DNA from: Candidatus Endobugula sertula
Lineage (GTDB): Bacteria; Pseudomonadota; Gammaproteobacteria; Pseudomonadales; Cellvibrionaceae
Direction of reading: 5' to 3'
Assembly: GCA_001723645.1 (NCBI GenBank)
Contig: MDLC01000018.1
Span: 1 to 51,580 of the forward strand
DNA length: 51,580 bases
Part shown: positions 31,104-40,654 of the stretch, piece by piece
How the letters are laid out: every line of letters starts with the position of its first letter
Position numbering within the stretch: position 1 is the first letter of the stretch
Program-made: the position numbers and the translations under genes
The notes under the pieces: generated by a model
Databases searched by the model: none
Told to the model about the DNA's origin: nothing
What the model saw: the letters and a program-made list of their open reading frames with translations, nothing else

Positions 31104-31933
31104 CAGCTATTGCCACACCTATGAGTTATGTGAAGAATCCTATATCTGTTTTTCAATCAGTCTTTGAAACAAATATGTGGATAGTGAAAGAATGTGCGCG
31201 ATTAAAGCGTCGCATTATTTTCCCCTCAACCTCAGAAGTCTACGGAATGTGTGATGATTCATCATTTCATGAACAAAATAGTCCATTAATTTTAGGACCT
31301 ATACATAAAGAGCGCTGGATTTATTCATGTTCAAAACAACTACTAGATCGTGTAATCTGGGCTTATGGTAAAGAAGGCTTACCATTTACACTTTTTCGCC
31401 CCTTTAACTGGATTGGCCATGGGCAAGATAGTATTTACAGTTCTGAGCGAGGCAATGCACGGCTGATCCCTCAATTTTTAGGTAACGTTCTTTGTAATGA
31501 ACCTTTGCAGCTAGTTGATGGTGGTAAACAAAGACGCTCGTTTACAGACATTAGCGATGGTATTGATGCGTTAATACAGATTATACGCAATGAAGACAAT
31601 AAAGCTAGTGGGAAGATATTCAATATAGGCAACCCTGATAATAATGCTTCTATTATCGATATCGCAAATATGTTGGTATCTGAGTTACAGAAATATCCAG
31701 AGTATGAGCATCTAGCGAGCAATGCCCAAATAAACTCTATTACCAAAGAAGAATTCTATGGTGACGGGTATCAAGATGTACAACAACGTATTCCTGACAT
31801 CGACAATATTAAAACAGAGCTAAGGTGGTCACCTAAGATTTCTTTAGATCAATCGATTAAAGATATTGTCAGCCATACTTTGCAGCATTTTGATGATAAA
31901 GCCATTAAACACACATCGCTTAAAGCAAGCTGA
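31094..31933 (+). pseudogene. 5'-deleted arnA (UDP-glucuronate dehydrogenase/decarboxylase domain)
   Basis: The arnA frame can be read from IPLAAIATPMSYVKNP at 31094. It continues through RRIIFPSTSEVYGMC, KERWIYSCSKQLLDRVIWAY, FTLFRPFNWIG and VDGGKQRRSFTDISDG, all hallmarks of the ArnA C-terminal domain, including the Tyr-x-x-x-Lys pair (YSCSK). The formyltransferase domain and the NAD-binding Rossmann start of the dehydrogenase domain are missing, so it should not bind NAD. An ATG at 31121 gives a 270-codon open frame. The break point abuts the truncated arnB (HMLEY to IPLAA). Confidence 0.75.
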
Positions 31934-31943
31934 GGAGCTAAAG

Positions 31944-32747
31944 ATGTTTACTGTTATTACATGGTGTACCAGTGATTACAAGTATCTTTCCGAGGGGTTA
32001 ATTAGCGATTGTCAACGATTGGGATACGATTATCATGTTTATGAGTTAGATAAAGAATTTCCTAATTTAGCTGCGGCATGGTGTAACCACCCCAGAGTTA
32101 TACGTCAAGGAGTAGAAGATTTTGATAACGTGCTGTTTGTAGATATTGAGTGCCGAATCGTAAGGTCTATACCTGAACACTGGCAAGCACCTTTAGTCTC
32201 AGTGAGAGAGCCCACCCAAAACTTTTGGATTACCTATAATACCGGTACGGTTATGGCTAATAAATCTTGTATTCCTTGGTTGGATACGTGGATTCACCTA
32301 GTTGAAGCTTGGGATATGGATAAGCTAAGTAACGATGCGTATATCTATTGGCCCAATGACATCGGGGATGAATTGCCTTTTAATGCTGCCGTAACAGCAT
32401 TGGGCGTCTCACTAAATATCGTAAAACTTTCTTACTTTGATAGGACTAGTGAAGCAGAAATAGCAAGAGGCTTATGGAAAAACAACCATACGATTATCCA
32501 ACACCCAACCATTCACCATTGGCCTAAAGAAAAAGATTTGATCGAATGTAAAAAATTATTTGAGCAAAACTTTGCCGCTGAGCCTGAAATAGTAAACACT
32601 TTATTTGAATCACCAGAAAACATTGTTGAGAATAACGGGTGGTTTTTTGATACTGTCGAGAAATGCTATGCGCCTAAGGAGTTTTGGCCTCAACATAAGC
32701 GGAAATGGGTAACAGACCCAGTAACATTAACCTCAGCACAGCGATAA
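31944..32747 (+). CDS. Putative glycosyltransferase (nucleotide-diphospho-sugar transferase fold)
   Basis: The ATG at 31944 is chosen because GAGGAGC stands just before it; 267 residues result. The start MFTVITWCTSDYKYLSEGL and the stretch DFDNVLFVDIECRIVRSIPE resemble GT-A enzymes, with DIE in the place of the metal-binding DxD. FNAAVTALG and HHWPKEKD follow. No membrane segment, so cytoplasmic and probably acting on a surface glycan. It follows the arn fragment by 10 bases. The sugar donor and acceptor are unknown. Confidence 0.6.
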   Translation: MFTVITWCTSDYKYLSEGLISDCQRLGYDYHVYELDKEFPNLAAAWCNHPRVIRQGVEDFDNVLFVDIECRIVRSIPEHWQAPLVSVREPTQNFWITYNTGTVMANKSCIPWLDTWIHLVEAWDMDKLSNDAYIYWPNDIGDELPFNAAVTALGVSLNIVKLSYFDRTSEAEIARGLWKNNHTIIQHPTIHHWPKEKDLIECKKLFEQNFAAEPEIVNTLFESPENIVENNGWFFDTVEKCYAPKEFWPQHKRKWVTDPVTLTSAQR

Positions 32748-32782
32748 AATTATGTTTTGTTTTTATTCTAAAGGGGCTAACC

Positions 32783-33796
32783 ATGCTTAAGGTTGCTATT
32801 GTTGGAGCAGGAACAATGGCAACAGTCCGGGCACGGGCGTTATTGGCAACAGGCCTAGTTGAACTTTGTGGAGTTGCCTCCCATCGTGCTGAATCCGCTA
32901 ATCAGTTTGCGAATAACTTTAATATTGCTTATGCAACAACAGACTACAGAAGTTTAACCACACAAAAACCAGACGCTTTGCTGGTCGAGTTACCTCATAA
33001 GATCCAAGATGAAGTAGTACTATGGGCTTTGCAGGAAGATTTACATATACTTCTCGGTGGTTGTTTATCGACAAATAGCAAGATCGGCGAAGAAATTATT
33101 GCACTTTGTGAGCAGCAACAAGTGATCATTGAATGTGGCTATGAGGCAAGGTATAAACCTTGTTGGCACTATGTTAAAGAGCAATTAGGTCGAGGGGTGA
33201 TAGGCTCCCCTTCTATCATTAATGCAATCGCACTTTGGAATGCTCCTCCCAATAGTTGGTATTATAACCAAGCTGCTAGCGGTGGCATGCCAATAACACA
33301 TATGACTTACGCTTTTATAAATCCACTACGCTGGTTGTTTGGTGAACCCTTACAGGTGGCCGCTATGTCAAATCAGGTAAAAGAAGCTGACTGCCATCAT
33401 GTTCATGAAGAAAGCTGTATCGTTAATATTCGATTCCCTAATCAATTGCTGGTATCGCTAACAGCAAGCTATATCACTGCTCCAGAGAAAACCCACTGGC
33501 ATCTGGAAATCTTTGGTACAGACGGCATGTTAGAAATTCACCCAGGTGATTTGGGTACAGGGTTAATACAACACTATAGCAAGGAAAATGGCATAATCAC
33601 GTCTGATTTTTCTGATGCCGAAAATGCTTTTAATAAGCAAGCAAAAATCTTTATTGATCAGATTAACAATGGCAACATAGGCGACAGCCAGAGAAAAAAT
33701 ATGCTTCTTAATTCCCCTAAAATGGTTATTAACGATATTAGAATCGCAGAAGCTATTGTTCATTCTGCAAAAAATAATGAGGTTGTTTATTTTTAA
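32783..33796 (+). CDS. Gfo/Idh/MocA-family oxidoreductase
   Basis: The ATG at 32783 has AAAGGGG 6 bases upstream and gives 337 residues; a start at 32705 would overlap the previous gene and add an unrelated extension. Rossmann motif VAIVGAGTMATVRA, then VECGYEARYKPCWHYVKEQ and GGMPITHMTYAFINPLRWLF, where GG...H fits the catalytic region of the family. Probably an NAD(P)-dependent sugar dehydrogenase. Placed with the glycosyltransferase it suggests sugar-nucleotide modification. No substrate can be named. Confidence 0.75.
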   Translation: MLKVAIVGAGTMATVRARALLATGLVELCGVASHRAESANQFANNFNIAYATTDYRSLTTQKPDALLVELPHKIQDEVVLWALQEDLHILLGGCLSTNSKIGEEIIALCEQQQVIIECGYEARYKPCWHYVKEQLGRGVIGSPSIINAIALWNAPPNSWYYNQAASGGMPITHMTYAFINPLRWLFGEPLQVAAMSNQVKEADCHHVHEESCIVNIRFPNQLLVSLTASYITAPEKTHWHLEIFGTDGMLEIHPGDLGTGLIQHYSKENGIITSDFSDAENAFNKQAKIFIDQINNGNIGDSQRKNMLLNSPKMVINDIRIAEAIVHSAKNNEVVYF

Positions 33797-33814
33797 AAAG
33801 CCGCTGTCCGTTAT

Positions 33815-33843
33815 ATAGTCTACAGTAAATCACTATAGACTAT
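33815..33843. terminator. Weak dyad after the oxidoreductase gene
   Basis: ATAGTCTA (33815-33822) and TAGACTAT (33836-33843) form an 8-bp stem with a 13-base loop, 19 bases after the stop codon. There is no run of T, so its role as terminator is uncertain; it could also belong to the neighbouring IS relic. Confidence 0.3.
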
Positions 33844-33878
33844 CACTGCTGTCTTGTTAACTTTCAAAATAAACTTAC

Positions 33879-34690
33879 CTAACATTTATCAAATGGTTCT
33901 GGGTTTACGGGATCACCTCTAAGTAACGCCATTAAATCGCGCCTTTCAAATAAATTAAGCTGCACCCGTTTCTTCATCACGACAACTGGTTCTACGAAGA
34001 CGAACAAGACATTTTTTTGCCGCTAATACATCAGTAAACTCAATGACTTGAGCGGAAGTCACTCCCTTATTTTTGATCACTTCCCGACGCTCAATCACGC
34101 GATAACGAGCATTACTTTTTAGGCGTGTGACAAAGAAAATTCATTGATCTCTCAATTGCTTATACCATGAATAATCATTGTAACCTTTATCAACAACGAC
34201 AATACTTCCTTGAAGAAAACTTAAGGTTTTTGCAACCGTGGTATTATGCGTTTTACCATCGGTAACGGTTAAAAATTCAGGGAAATAACCACTATGATTT
34301 AAATCCACATGTAGTTTGATGGTACCTTTCGTTGATCGGAAACTCTGCCCAAGGAAAAACAGACAAGCATAAGTCTATCTTTGTAGCATCAAGCGAATAC
34401 AACGCATTTTTAAAACACAATGTATGCTTAGGCACAACACCCTGGCAACGTGACAACAGCTGACCCAAAAGGCTTTCGTAAAGACTATATGGTTTGTCTT
34501 CGTTAATGCGAGACAGGGTGCTTCGAGATAATTTGACGGTTCCTAAATGGTAGAGTCTATACCGTTGTACGGTCATATTATCAACAATATCACGCAAGCT
34601 ATTTCGACCTGACAGCTGAGCAATCGTCATAGTAACAAACTATGACCCATGCAAGGCTTTACGGAAAGATCGACCTATATGATACTAGTT
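33879..34690 (-). pseudogene. Decayed IS4-family transposase
   Basis: Minus-strand pieces of one transposase. The N-terminal part (34630-34292 and a little upstream past a stop) reads MTIAQLSGRNSLRDIVDN, KLSRSTLSRINEDKPYSLY and KNALYSLDATKIDLCLSVFP. After a frameshift come LSFLQGSIVVVDKGYNDYSW and RYRVIERREVIKNKGVTSAQ. The C-terminal end FERRDLMALLRGDPVNP follows directly, showing that the middle or C-terminal catalytic part was deleted. Stops and frameshifts make it non-functional. Ends and target duplications were not identified. Confidence 0.75.
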
Positions 34691-34940
34691 TGCCAACTTG
34701 TTGAATTCATGTCTTGGAATCAATTTTAGCACTTGGGCAAACTGTATTATGATGGCTCATGGTCTGTTTCACTCGGTATTTATAGTGTTTTGTGGTGAAA
34801 AAATTATAAATCATTACGTGTTTACAGACTCTCTTTTATTTAAGTTAATGGGACAGCAGTGTAATATAATAGTAGAATTATAGACATTGCTAATGTGGGA
34901 CAGTTAGCTACATTTACTTCAACAAAATAAAATTTATCAT

Positions 34941-35783
34941 ATGAAGAACATTCACCTTAAAAAGATTGATCAAATAACAGAGTACAGAAAATTTTCAATT
35001 GCAACTTGGAAATCTAATCACGACCCGAATACCAGCACTGTCATCGAGTTAAGAATGGAAAAGGCGCTCGATTATATGAAGGTGTTTAGAAAAAAAAATA
35101 AACATCCTGCTATTATTTTGCATCTTGTTATCAAGGCAGTGGCAGCAGCACTAAGCGAGCTACCAGAAGCCAATGTATTACTTCGATTTAATAAATTTTA
35201 TTATCGTTCTGGCGCAACTATCTCTGCTTCAGTTGTTGATAAAGAAGGAGAACTATATAATATCCGCATTGAAAATACTGATAAAAAATCACTGCTGGAT
35301 ATTGTTAAAGAAGTAAATGCTGAAGCTAAAAGAGTCAGAGAAACAGATAAAACAACGGGTGACAATATCTTTTTGCCTAAAATGCCAAGCATACTATATC
35401 GACCATTTTTGTGGATAGTCTCCTTCTTAATGTTCAAATTAAATATCAACTTATCTTTTATGAGGTTTCCGAAAGATGCATTCGGTGTTGCAGAGGTAAC
35501 ATACATTGGTGCTTTAGGGCTTGATAATGCCGTTTTACCTTTATCTCCTTATATTAATGTTCCTTTTATCTTAGGCCCAGGAATCATTAAGGATGCGCCA
35601 GTGATTGAAAATGGAGAAGTTAAAGTGGGAAAGGTAATGAATTTAAGTATTTCATTTGATCATAGATATATCGATGGTTTTCATGGAGCGAAGATTGTTG
35701 GCACATTAAAAAGATATTTAGAAAATCCTTTTGAAAATTTCGATGGCCTCTCAATAGATGATCATGAAATATTTGAACGTTAA
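34941..35783 (+). CDS. Stand-alone 2-oxoacid dehydrogenase E2-type acyltransferase
   Basis: 280 residues, one catalytic CAT-like acyltransferase domain. The active-site region is ISFDHRYIDGFHGAKIV (HxxxDG), and the upstream part has HPAIILHLVIKAVAAALSEL. No lipoyl or subunit-binding domain is present, so it is not a normal E2 core component. A hydrophobic stretch (RPFLWIVSFLMFKLNINL) sits mid-protein. Such short E2-like proteins occur outside dehydrogenase operons with unknown acyl acceptors. It lies between the IS4 relic and the right repeat and has no good Shine-Dalgarno sequence. Confidence 0.7.
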   Translation: MKNIHLKKIDQITEYRKFSIATWKSNHDPNTSTVIELRMEKALDYMKVFRKKNKHPAIILHLVIKAVAAALSELPEANVLLRFNKFYYRSGATISASVVDKEGELYNIRIENTDKKSLLDIVKEVNAEAKRVRETDKTTGDNIFLPKMPSILYRPFLWIVSFLMFKLNINLSFMRFPKDAFGVAEVTYIGALGLDNAVLPLSPYINVPFILGPGIIKDAPVIENGEVKVGKVMNLSISFDHRYIDGFHGAKIVGTLKRYLENPFENFDGLSIDDHEIFER

Positions 35784-36010
35784 CTTTGGTTTTTATTACG
35801 TGACATTGTTGATAATATGGCAACCCAAATGCATAGGCTCTATCATTGAGCAGGATAGTGATAAATCGAACCTTGATAGGACAAAAAGAGTATCACTCGT
35901 TGCTTGGGTTAATGTGAAGTTGAATGGCACTTACCCCTTTAGTTTCGAGCAAAATGTGGTCGATTTGGACAAAATAACACGGGTTATTGTTGAAAACTAG
36001 CAAACTTTTG

Positions 36011-36083
36011 AAAGTAATGCCCCTCTATAAGCTAGAGATGGCGAGGACTGCAGAGAATGATGTCTTTTTGGGGGCTAAAGCCC
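36011..36083. repeat. Structured repeat, right island copy (inverted relative to the left)
   Basis: Plus-strand sequence from AAAGTAATGCCCCTCT through CTGCAGAGAATGATGTC to GGGGGCTAAAGCCCC matches the reverse complement of 29111-29187. It contains the same two dyads: CTCTATAAGCTAGAG and GGGGCTAAAGCCCC. It sits about 30 bases beyond the yhdP stop codon, so both border copies have the same orientation relative to the convergent genes darP and yhdP. The rest of 35784-36113 has no supported gene. Confidence 0.8.
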
Positions 36084-36113
36084 CAGGACCCAAAATAGAG
36101 ACAATTAACGCCA

Positions 36114-39100
36114 TTAATCACCATTTTTTTGGGGTCTTGGTTCATCAATTAGCCGTTCCACAGTATCACTGGCTGCACCTGATGGGTTATTCCTATCACC
36201 AAATAACCCAACGAAAGTCACCTTTGGCTTCTCCCAGCCTCCTTTAATGGTATAATTTAGACTAGACACTCTATCAACTTGTGGTTTGAATATCTTGCCC
36301 ACAAGATAAACACCCACCGCAGCAGAAAAACCAGAAGCGAATGCCGTGACAAAGGCTAAATTACCACTAATAGGTAAAGTCGTAATTAAAACTGCATTAA
36401 TATTTTTTTCAGTGTAATCAATAGCACCAGCCAGAGTAAACTCACTGGATGGAGACTGTACATACAACGGTTCGCGAAAGTATATTTTCCCATTATTAAA
36501 GTCAAGTCGAGAACCCATACGATCAAAAACAATACCTTTCTTATATAAGTCGGAAAAATCCAGACGTAACCGACGAGCCCAGGTATTAAAATTCATTAAA
36601 CTCAACAAGCGCAAGACATCCGTTGTTACGGGCTGTTTATTCTTTAGGAAAATACCGTCCTCCATTGAAAATTTAACGTCGCCCATTAAACGCCCCACTG
36701 AAAAGAATGCCGGAGTTCCAAGCCAACTGACTCTCATATCAATCTCAGTACTGCCACTTTCTACCACTGGAGACAAATGCCAATCATCAAATAAGGATCG
36801 AATATCACCTCCGGACAAGCGACCTGTAAACTGACTCTGCCATTGGTTGTCTTTTTTAGACCATGACAGCATAGCGCCTGTTTCCGCTTCACCCTCTACC
36901 TTCATCCCCGCTAATGACAAACCACCCAAATCAGCTTTTATATTTTTAACAACAACATCATAATCACCCGCTTCTATTAAAAAACTGACATTTTTTAATG
37001 GTTTATCTTTATAGTGAAGTTGTTTTATTGACACTTCAATAGGTTTAATCACTGAAAAATCAACATCTGCCCAAGGGTCTACTAGCAAAGCATCTGCATT
37101 CCCACTGTTATCATTCACAATATGCAAATAATTTAAGTCCATCTTTATAGGAGTACTAAACGTGTCATCAACCTGAATATTACCCTGTATTCGTTGGCTA
37201 TCTACAGTTGCAGTCCATACACCACCAGAGTGACTTCCTCTTACTGTCAAATTTTTAAGTATTTCTTCTTTATAGGAGAGTGTTTGAACATCAATATCAT
37301 AATCCAAGGGAATACTCTGTCTCCTACTAATAGGGAATTGGCTCTTTTTATTATGATACTCCTCTAAAGCCGCAGCCCATTGATCGACATTGACTCTATC
37401 CAGAGAAGCAAATAGTAAAAACGTATTTTCAGGTACAGAGCCCGCTTTTCGATTAATCGCTAAAAACCCTGAACGTCCCGTCCCTGTCAAAGCTACACTA
37501 GCCGTTATATTCTGCCCTAAACTTATTTCATACTGAGAATCCTTACCGTTAAGTCTTGCTAATACATGAAGTGGCATTTCTTGATTTTTTTTCTTTAAAA
37601 AAGGGGCTGGCATATTAATAACCGTTCCCAACAAATTAGACTGTGCCTTTATGATAAGACCTTTATTGTTCTTAACTGGTTGACTCAATATCTCAAAGGT
37701 ATAAGGAATCACACCCTCAACCATCAGTAGCTCTGGACTACTTAACCAATTGGCCAGTTTAACCGCTTCAACAGAGCCCTTACCTTTGATCAGCACGCGC
37801 TCTCTTGACTGGCCTCTCTTCTCTTGTTGAAGGCTAAACTCCAAGCTTCTGTCAAACACAACTCCCCGTAAAGAATCAGCATACACCCCCTTTTCATTGG
37901 AAAAGTTGACTTGACCAATAACCGACTCCAGCGTTAATTTCTGTTCTGGCAATTGGATATTATTTTCTAGCAATTGAATATTGACAGATTGTTGAAGAGA
38001 TGTTTTACTCACTCTCTTTAACACAGGAATATCGATACTTGCATCAACACGAATATCCCCAGTGATCGACCAGGTATCAAAAGTATCACCGACCTTATTT
38101 TTCAGCACGCTCTCTTTCAGCAAACGCAAACCTGACTCTGCCGCTATCTGACTGGAAGCATGCATCTTAAGCATACCTGCGCCATCGCCTGGCCAAACAA
38201 ATGACAGACGATTAATATTTTCACCTAATATCTGTGCCTTTGTAGCCACAGCTTCAATATACTGATTATCAATACTAATTTTTGCTTGAGTATTCGTTAG
38301 CGATGGCCAACCTTTACTCTGTAATTCCAACTGTTCTACATCCAAAAACAGTTGGAGTGTCTGTGTGTGTTTTTCAGACGAACTACTCCGGTAAATCAAA
38401 CCTGCCTGGGGAATGCTACCGGACTGAATGCTATCGGTTAACCAATCCATTAATTGCTTTGGCACTTTATCAGGAATCAGTGGCTGATAATGTTCTGACG
38501 ATCCATCACGCACACCGACTTGCATTTGCAAGTCATTCCATCTTGTTGAACCCAATTTCCAAGGAATATCCAACAAAAAATACCCTGTTCCTAAACCAAA
38601 ATCGCCGCTAAAATCTATAGCGTTACTATTAATGACAATGCTATTTGTCTCAGGCTTCCATTGCCAAGCAATCTGTCCATTCACCTGATCAAAATGTATC
38701 GGCTCACGATAAATGGTACTGGGAAATAAAGAGAAATTTTGACCAGAAAGGTTAAGAAAACCATCCGATAATTGGCTCTCCAAATAACCACTGATATTGC
38801 CAAGGCCAAAGGATTTATCCATTAATTTTGCGGACACTGCATTAGCATTAGCGGTTATTTTCGTTTGTTGTAAGTCAGCGTCAGGAAAGCTAATCAGTAT
38901 ATTTTCAAGTTCACCTTGCAAATCCAATTTGGTAATCAATGATTTAACAGACGTTGCTTTTATTAATTTACTACCCAACCATTGCGACCAGGATTGGAGT
39001 GCAATACGGTCAACAGCCAATTGCACTGGATTTGATTCCGTACCACTGAGTTGTAATTGTGTAATCGTTTGGCTATCGTCAACGACCACATTGCGCAACC

Positions 39101-40064
39101 CTAGATTCCAACCACGACCAAACTCATAGTTACCTGAAATATCGGCTTGAGCCGTCAGGCTCAATCGCCCCCCCTTAATAAAAGGGAGCCCTTGCAGCAC
39201 TAAGGGAGTAACATGACCAACAACGTCAAAACTTCCTTTGTGATCAAAATTAAACCACAGCGACAAATCAATAGATGACTGCTGATGCAATTTTGGTAAT
39301 GTTGAGGCTTGGTTAGCCAACCCCAATTCAGAGTTAAGTAATGGGTGAATAATATGATCCAAGGGGAACTGATTCAATTGAACAAAACCCACGGCATAAT
39401 GATCATCTTCTTTATCAGTATCTTTACGTTCTAGAGTTAGGGACAATACCTTAGTCTCACCCACTTGCGCCGATGCTTTAAGACGATGGAAATCTTCAGC
39501 ATTTTCTATTTGAATAGAGGGAACGGAAACGATAATAGTTTTTTGATTAACAAAAGTCACCTGGGCTGTTATGTGACGAATATCAACTTGAGGGGTAATA
39601 TTAAATAATTCAATGGGGCTATGGTAATTCCAGGAGGTTACCTTGTTATTATGGGTAGAAAAGCCAGCGATTTTCCAACTACCATCCGTACTTTGCTGAA
39701 CATTCAGATAAACCTCATGAAATACAACTTGCTTCCAAGTCCATTGAAAGTTTACTAAGCTATGTAGAATATCCAATGAAAAGTCAGCTTTTTTAACCGA
39801 AAGCAAGTGAGCATTTTCGCTATTAGTCATTAGTAGGTGATCAACGACCACACGAGGATATAGACCGTACCAACTAGCATCAATATTTCCTAAGCTCACT
39901 TCAGCATCAAATTCTTTGCTCAAAAATTGCTCTATAGATGAATGAAGCGTACTGATATGCGGAACCAATATTCTCGCTGACTGTAATAGTATTGCCGCAA
40001 GAATAATGAAAGCGGCAAAGATATAATAATAGCGGCGCAAGCTATGCGTCAGTAAGTTGCGCAT
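36114..40064 (-). CDS. yhdP: AsmA-like protein YhdP
   Basis: About 1,316 residues from the ATG at 40064; an in-frame ATG at 40073 and a TTG at 40085 are alternatives. One N-terminal membrane anchor (YYYIFAAFIILAAILL) is followed by a very long periplasmic beta-rich region ending in an AsmA-like domain (SMEDGIFLKNKQPVTTDVLR, DFNNGKIYFREPLYVQSPSS). YhdP is one of the large bridge-like proteins (with TamB and YdbH) that move phospholipid to the outer membrane in E. coli. It is downstream of mreD; the rng and maf genes often between them are absent. Confidence 0.9.
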   Translation of the reverse strand: MRNLLTHSLRRYYYIFAAFIILAAILLQSARILVPHISTLHSSIEQFLSKEFDAEVSLGNIDASWYGLYPRVVVDHLLMTNSENAHLLSVKKADFSLDILHSLVNFQWTWKQVVFHEVYLNVQQSTDGSWKIAGFSTHNNKVTSWNYHSPIELFNITPQVDIRHITAQVTFVNQKTIIVSVPSIQIENAEDFHRLKASAQVGETKVLSLTLERKDTDKEDDHYAVGFVQLNQFPLDHIIHPLLNSELGLANQASTLPKLHQQSSIDLSLWFNFDHKGSFDVVGHVTPLVLQGLPFIKGGRLSLTAQADISGNYEFGRGWNLGLRNVVVDDSQTITQLQLSGTESNPVQLAVDRIALQSWSQWLGSKLIKATSVKSLITKLDLQGELENILISFPDADLQQTKITANANAVSAKLMDKSFGLGNISGYLESQLSDGFLNLSGQNFSLFPSTIYREPIHFDQVNGQIAWQWKPETNSIVINSNAIDFSGDFGLGTGYFLLDIPWKLGSTRWNDLQMQVGVRDGSSEHYQPLIPDKVPKQLMDWLTDSIQSGSIPQAGLIYRSSSSEKHTQTLQLFLDVEQLELQSKGWPSLTNTQAKISIDNQYIEAVATKAQILGENINRLSFVWPGDGAGMLKMHASSQIAAESGLRLLKESVLKNKVGDTFDTWSITGDIRVDASIDIPVLKRVSKTSLQQSVNIQLLENNIQLPEQKLTLESVIGQVNFSNEKGVYADSLRGVVFDRSLEFSLQQEKRGQSRERVLIKGKGSVEAVKLANWLSSPELLMVEGVIPYTFEILSQPVKNNKGLIIKAQSNLLGTVINMPAPFLKKKNQEMPLHVLARLNGKDSQYEISLGQNITASVALTGTGRSGFLAINRKAGSVPENTFLLFASLDRVNVDQWAAALEEYHNKKSQFPISRRQSIPLDYDIDVQTLSYKEEILKNLTVRGSHSGGVWTATVDSQRIQGNIQVDDTFSTPIKMDLNYLHIVNDNSGNADALLVDPWADVDFSVIKPIEVSIKQLHYKDKPLKNVSFLIEAGDYDVVVKNIKADLGGLSLAGMKVEGEAETGAMLSWSKKDNQWQSQFTGRLSGGDIRSLFDDWHLSPVVESGSTEIDMRVSWLGTPAFFSVGRLMGDVKFSMEDGIFLKNKQPVTTDVLRLLSLMNFNTWARRLRLDFSDLYKKGIVFDRMGSRLDFNNGKIYFREPLYVQSPSSEFTLAGAIDYTEKNINAVLITTLPISGNLAFVTAFASGFSAAVGVYLVGKIFKPQVDRVSSLNYTIKGGWEKPKVTFVGLFGDRNNPSGAASDTVERLIDEPRPQKNGD

Positions 40065-40166
40065 ATACAACATCCCGGAAACCAATCAACCAACAACAAA
40101 TGAACAATATACCCCTCCTATTACTGATCTGAATATATACTAGGTATGCACACGTCATGACCCTCC

Positions 40167-40640
40167 TTAAGGTATTCGAAAGCGTATTTTTACCGACCTC
40201 ATCGTCACGACAACCAATGGCCATAAAAAAGCTGTAATCATGGCAGCAATAAGAAACGTTGGGGATTCAACCTCTTTATCCATTAAACCATTTACCCAAT
40301 TGCCTAATAGTTGGTAGATACCTACCAAAATAAACACCCAAACTGCTTGCTGCCATAAAGCGTAACTACGTATACGCTGATAGGATAAGTGAGAAATATA
40401 AGCAACCACCACCAAACCCAAAGCACTATAGCCCATAGGGGATAACTCAATAATGTCATGTAATAACCCACAACACCAGGCCATAAAAACACCAAAATGC
40501 TCTGATGAATACATCGACCAGTAAATAACGACTAGAGCAACAAATTCAGGCCGCCAGAGGCGCATATCAAAAGACGTAGGCACAACAGATAAAACGAATG
40601 CGATCATTATGGAGGCAATCACCAACCAATGCATATTCAC
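40167..40640 (-). CDS. mreD: Rod shape-determining protein MreD
   Basis: 157 residues, about five membrane segments, MreD family features EFVALVVIYWSMYSSEHFGV and GLLHDIIELSPMGYSALGL. Part of the MreBCD elongation machinery in the inner membrane. It lies 14 bases after mreC on the same strand. Confidence 0.92.
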   Translation of the reverse strand: MNMHWLVIASIMIAFVLSVVPTSFDMRLWRPEFVALVVIYWSMYSSEHFGVFMAWCCGLLHDIIELSPMGYSALGLVVVAYISHLSYQRIRSYALWQQAVWVFILVGIYQLLGNWVNGLMDKEVESPTFLIAAMITAFLWPLVVVTMRSVKIRFRIP

Positions 40641-40654
40641 CTTATTATTGACCT

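Noticed and set aside
35758-36000. Plus-strand frame of 80 codons after the acyltransferase
   Set aside because: It overlaps the end of the acyltransferase gene, has no ribosome site and no recognisable similarity.
36069-36083. GGGGCTAAAGCCCC hairpin as an intrinsic terminator of yhdP
   Set aside because: On the yhdP strand it is followed by A rather than T residues; it is better explained as part of the structured repeat, though it may still stop transcription in another way.
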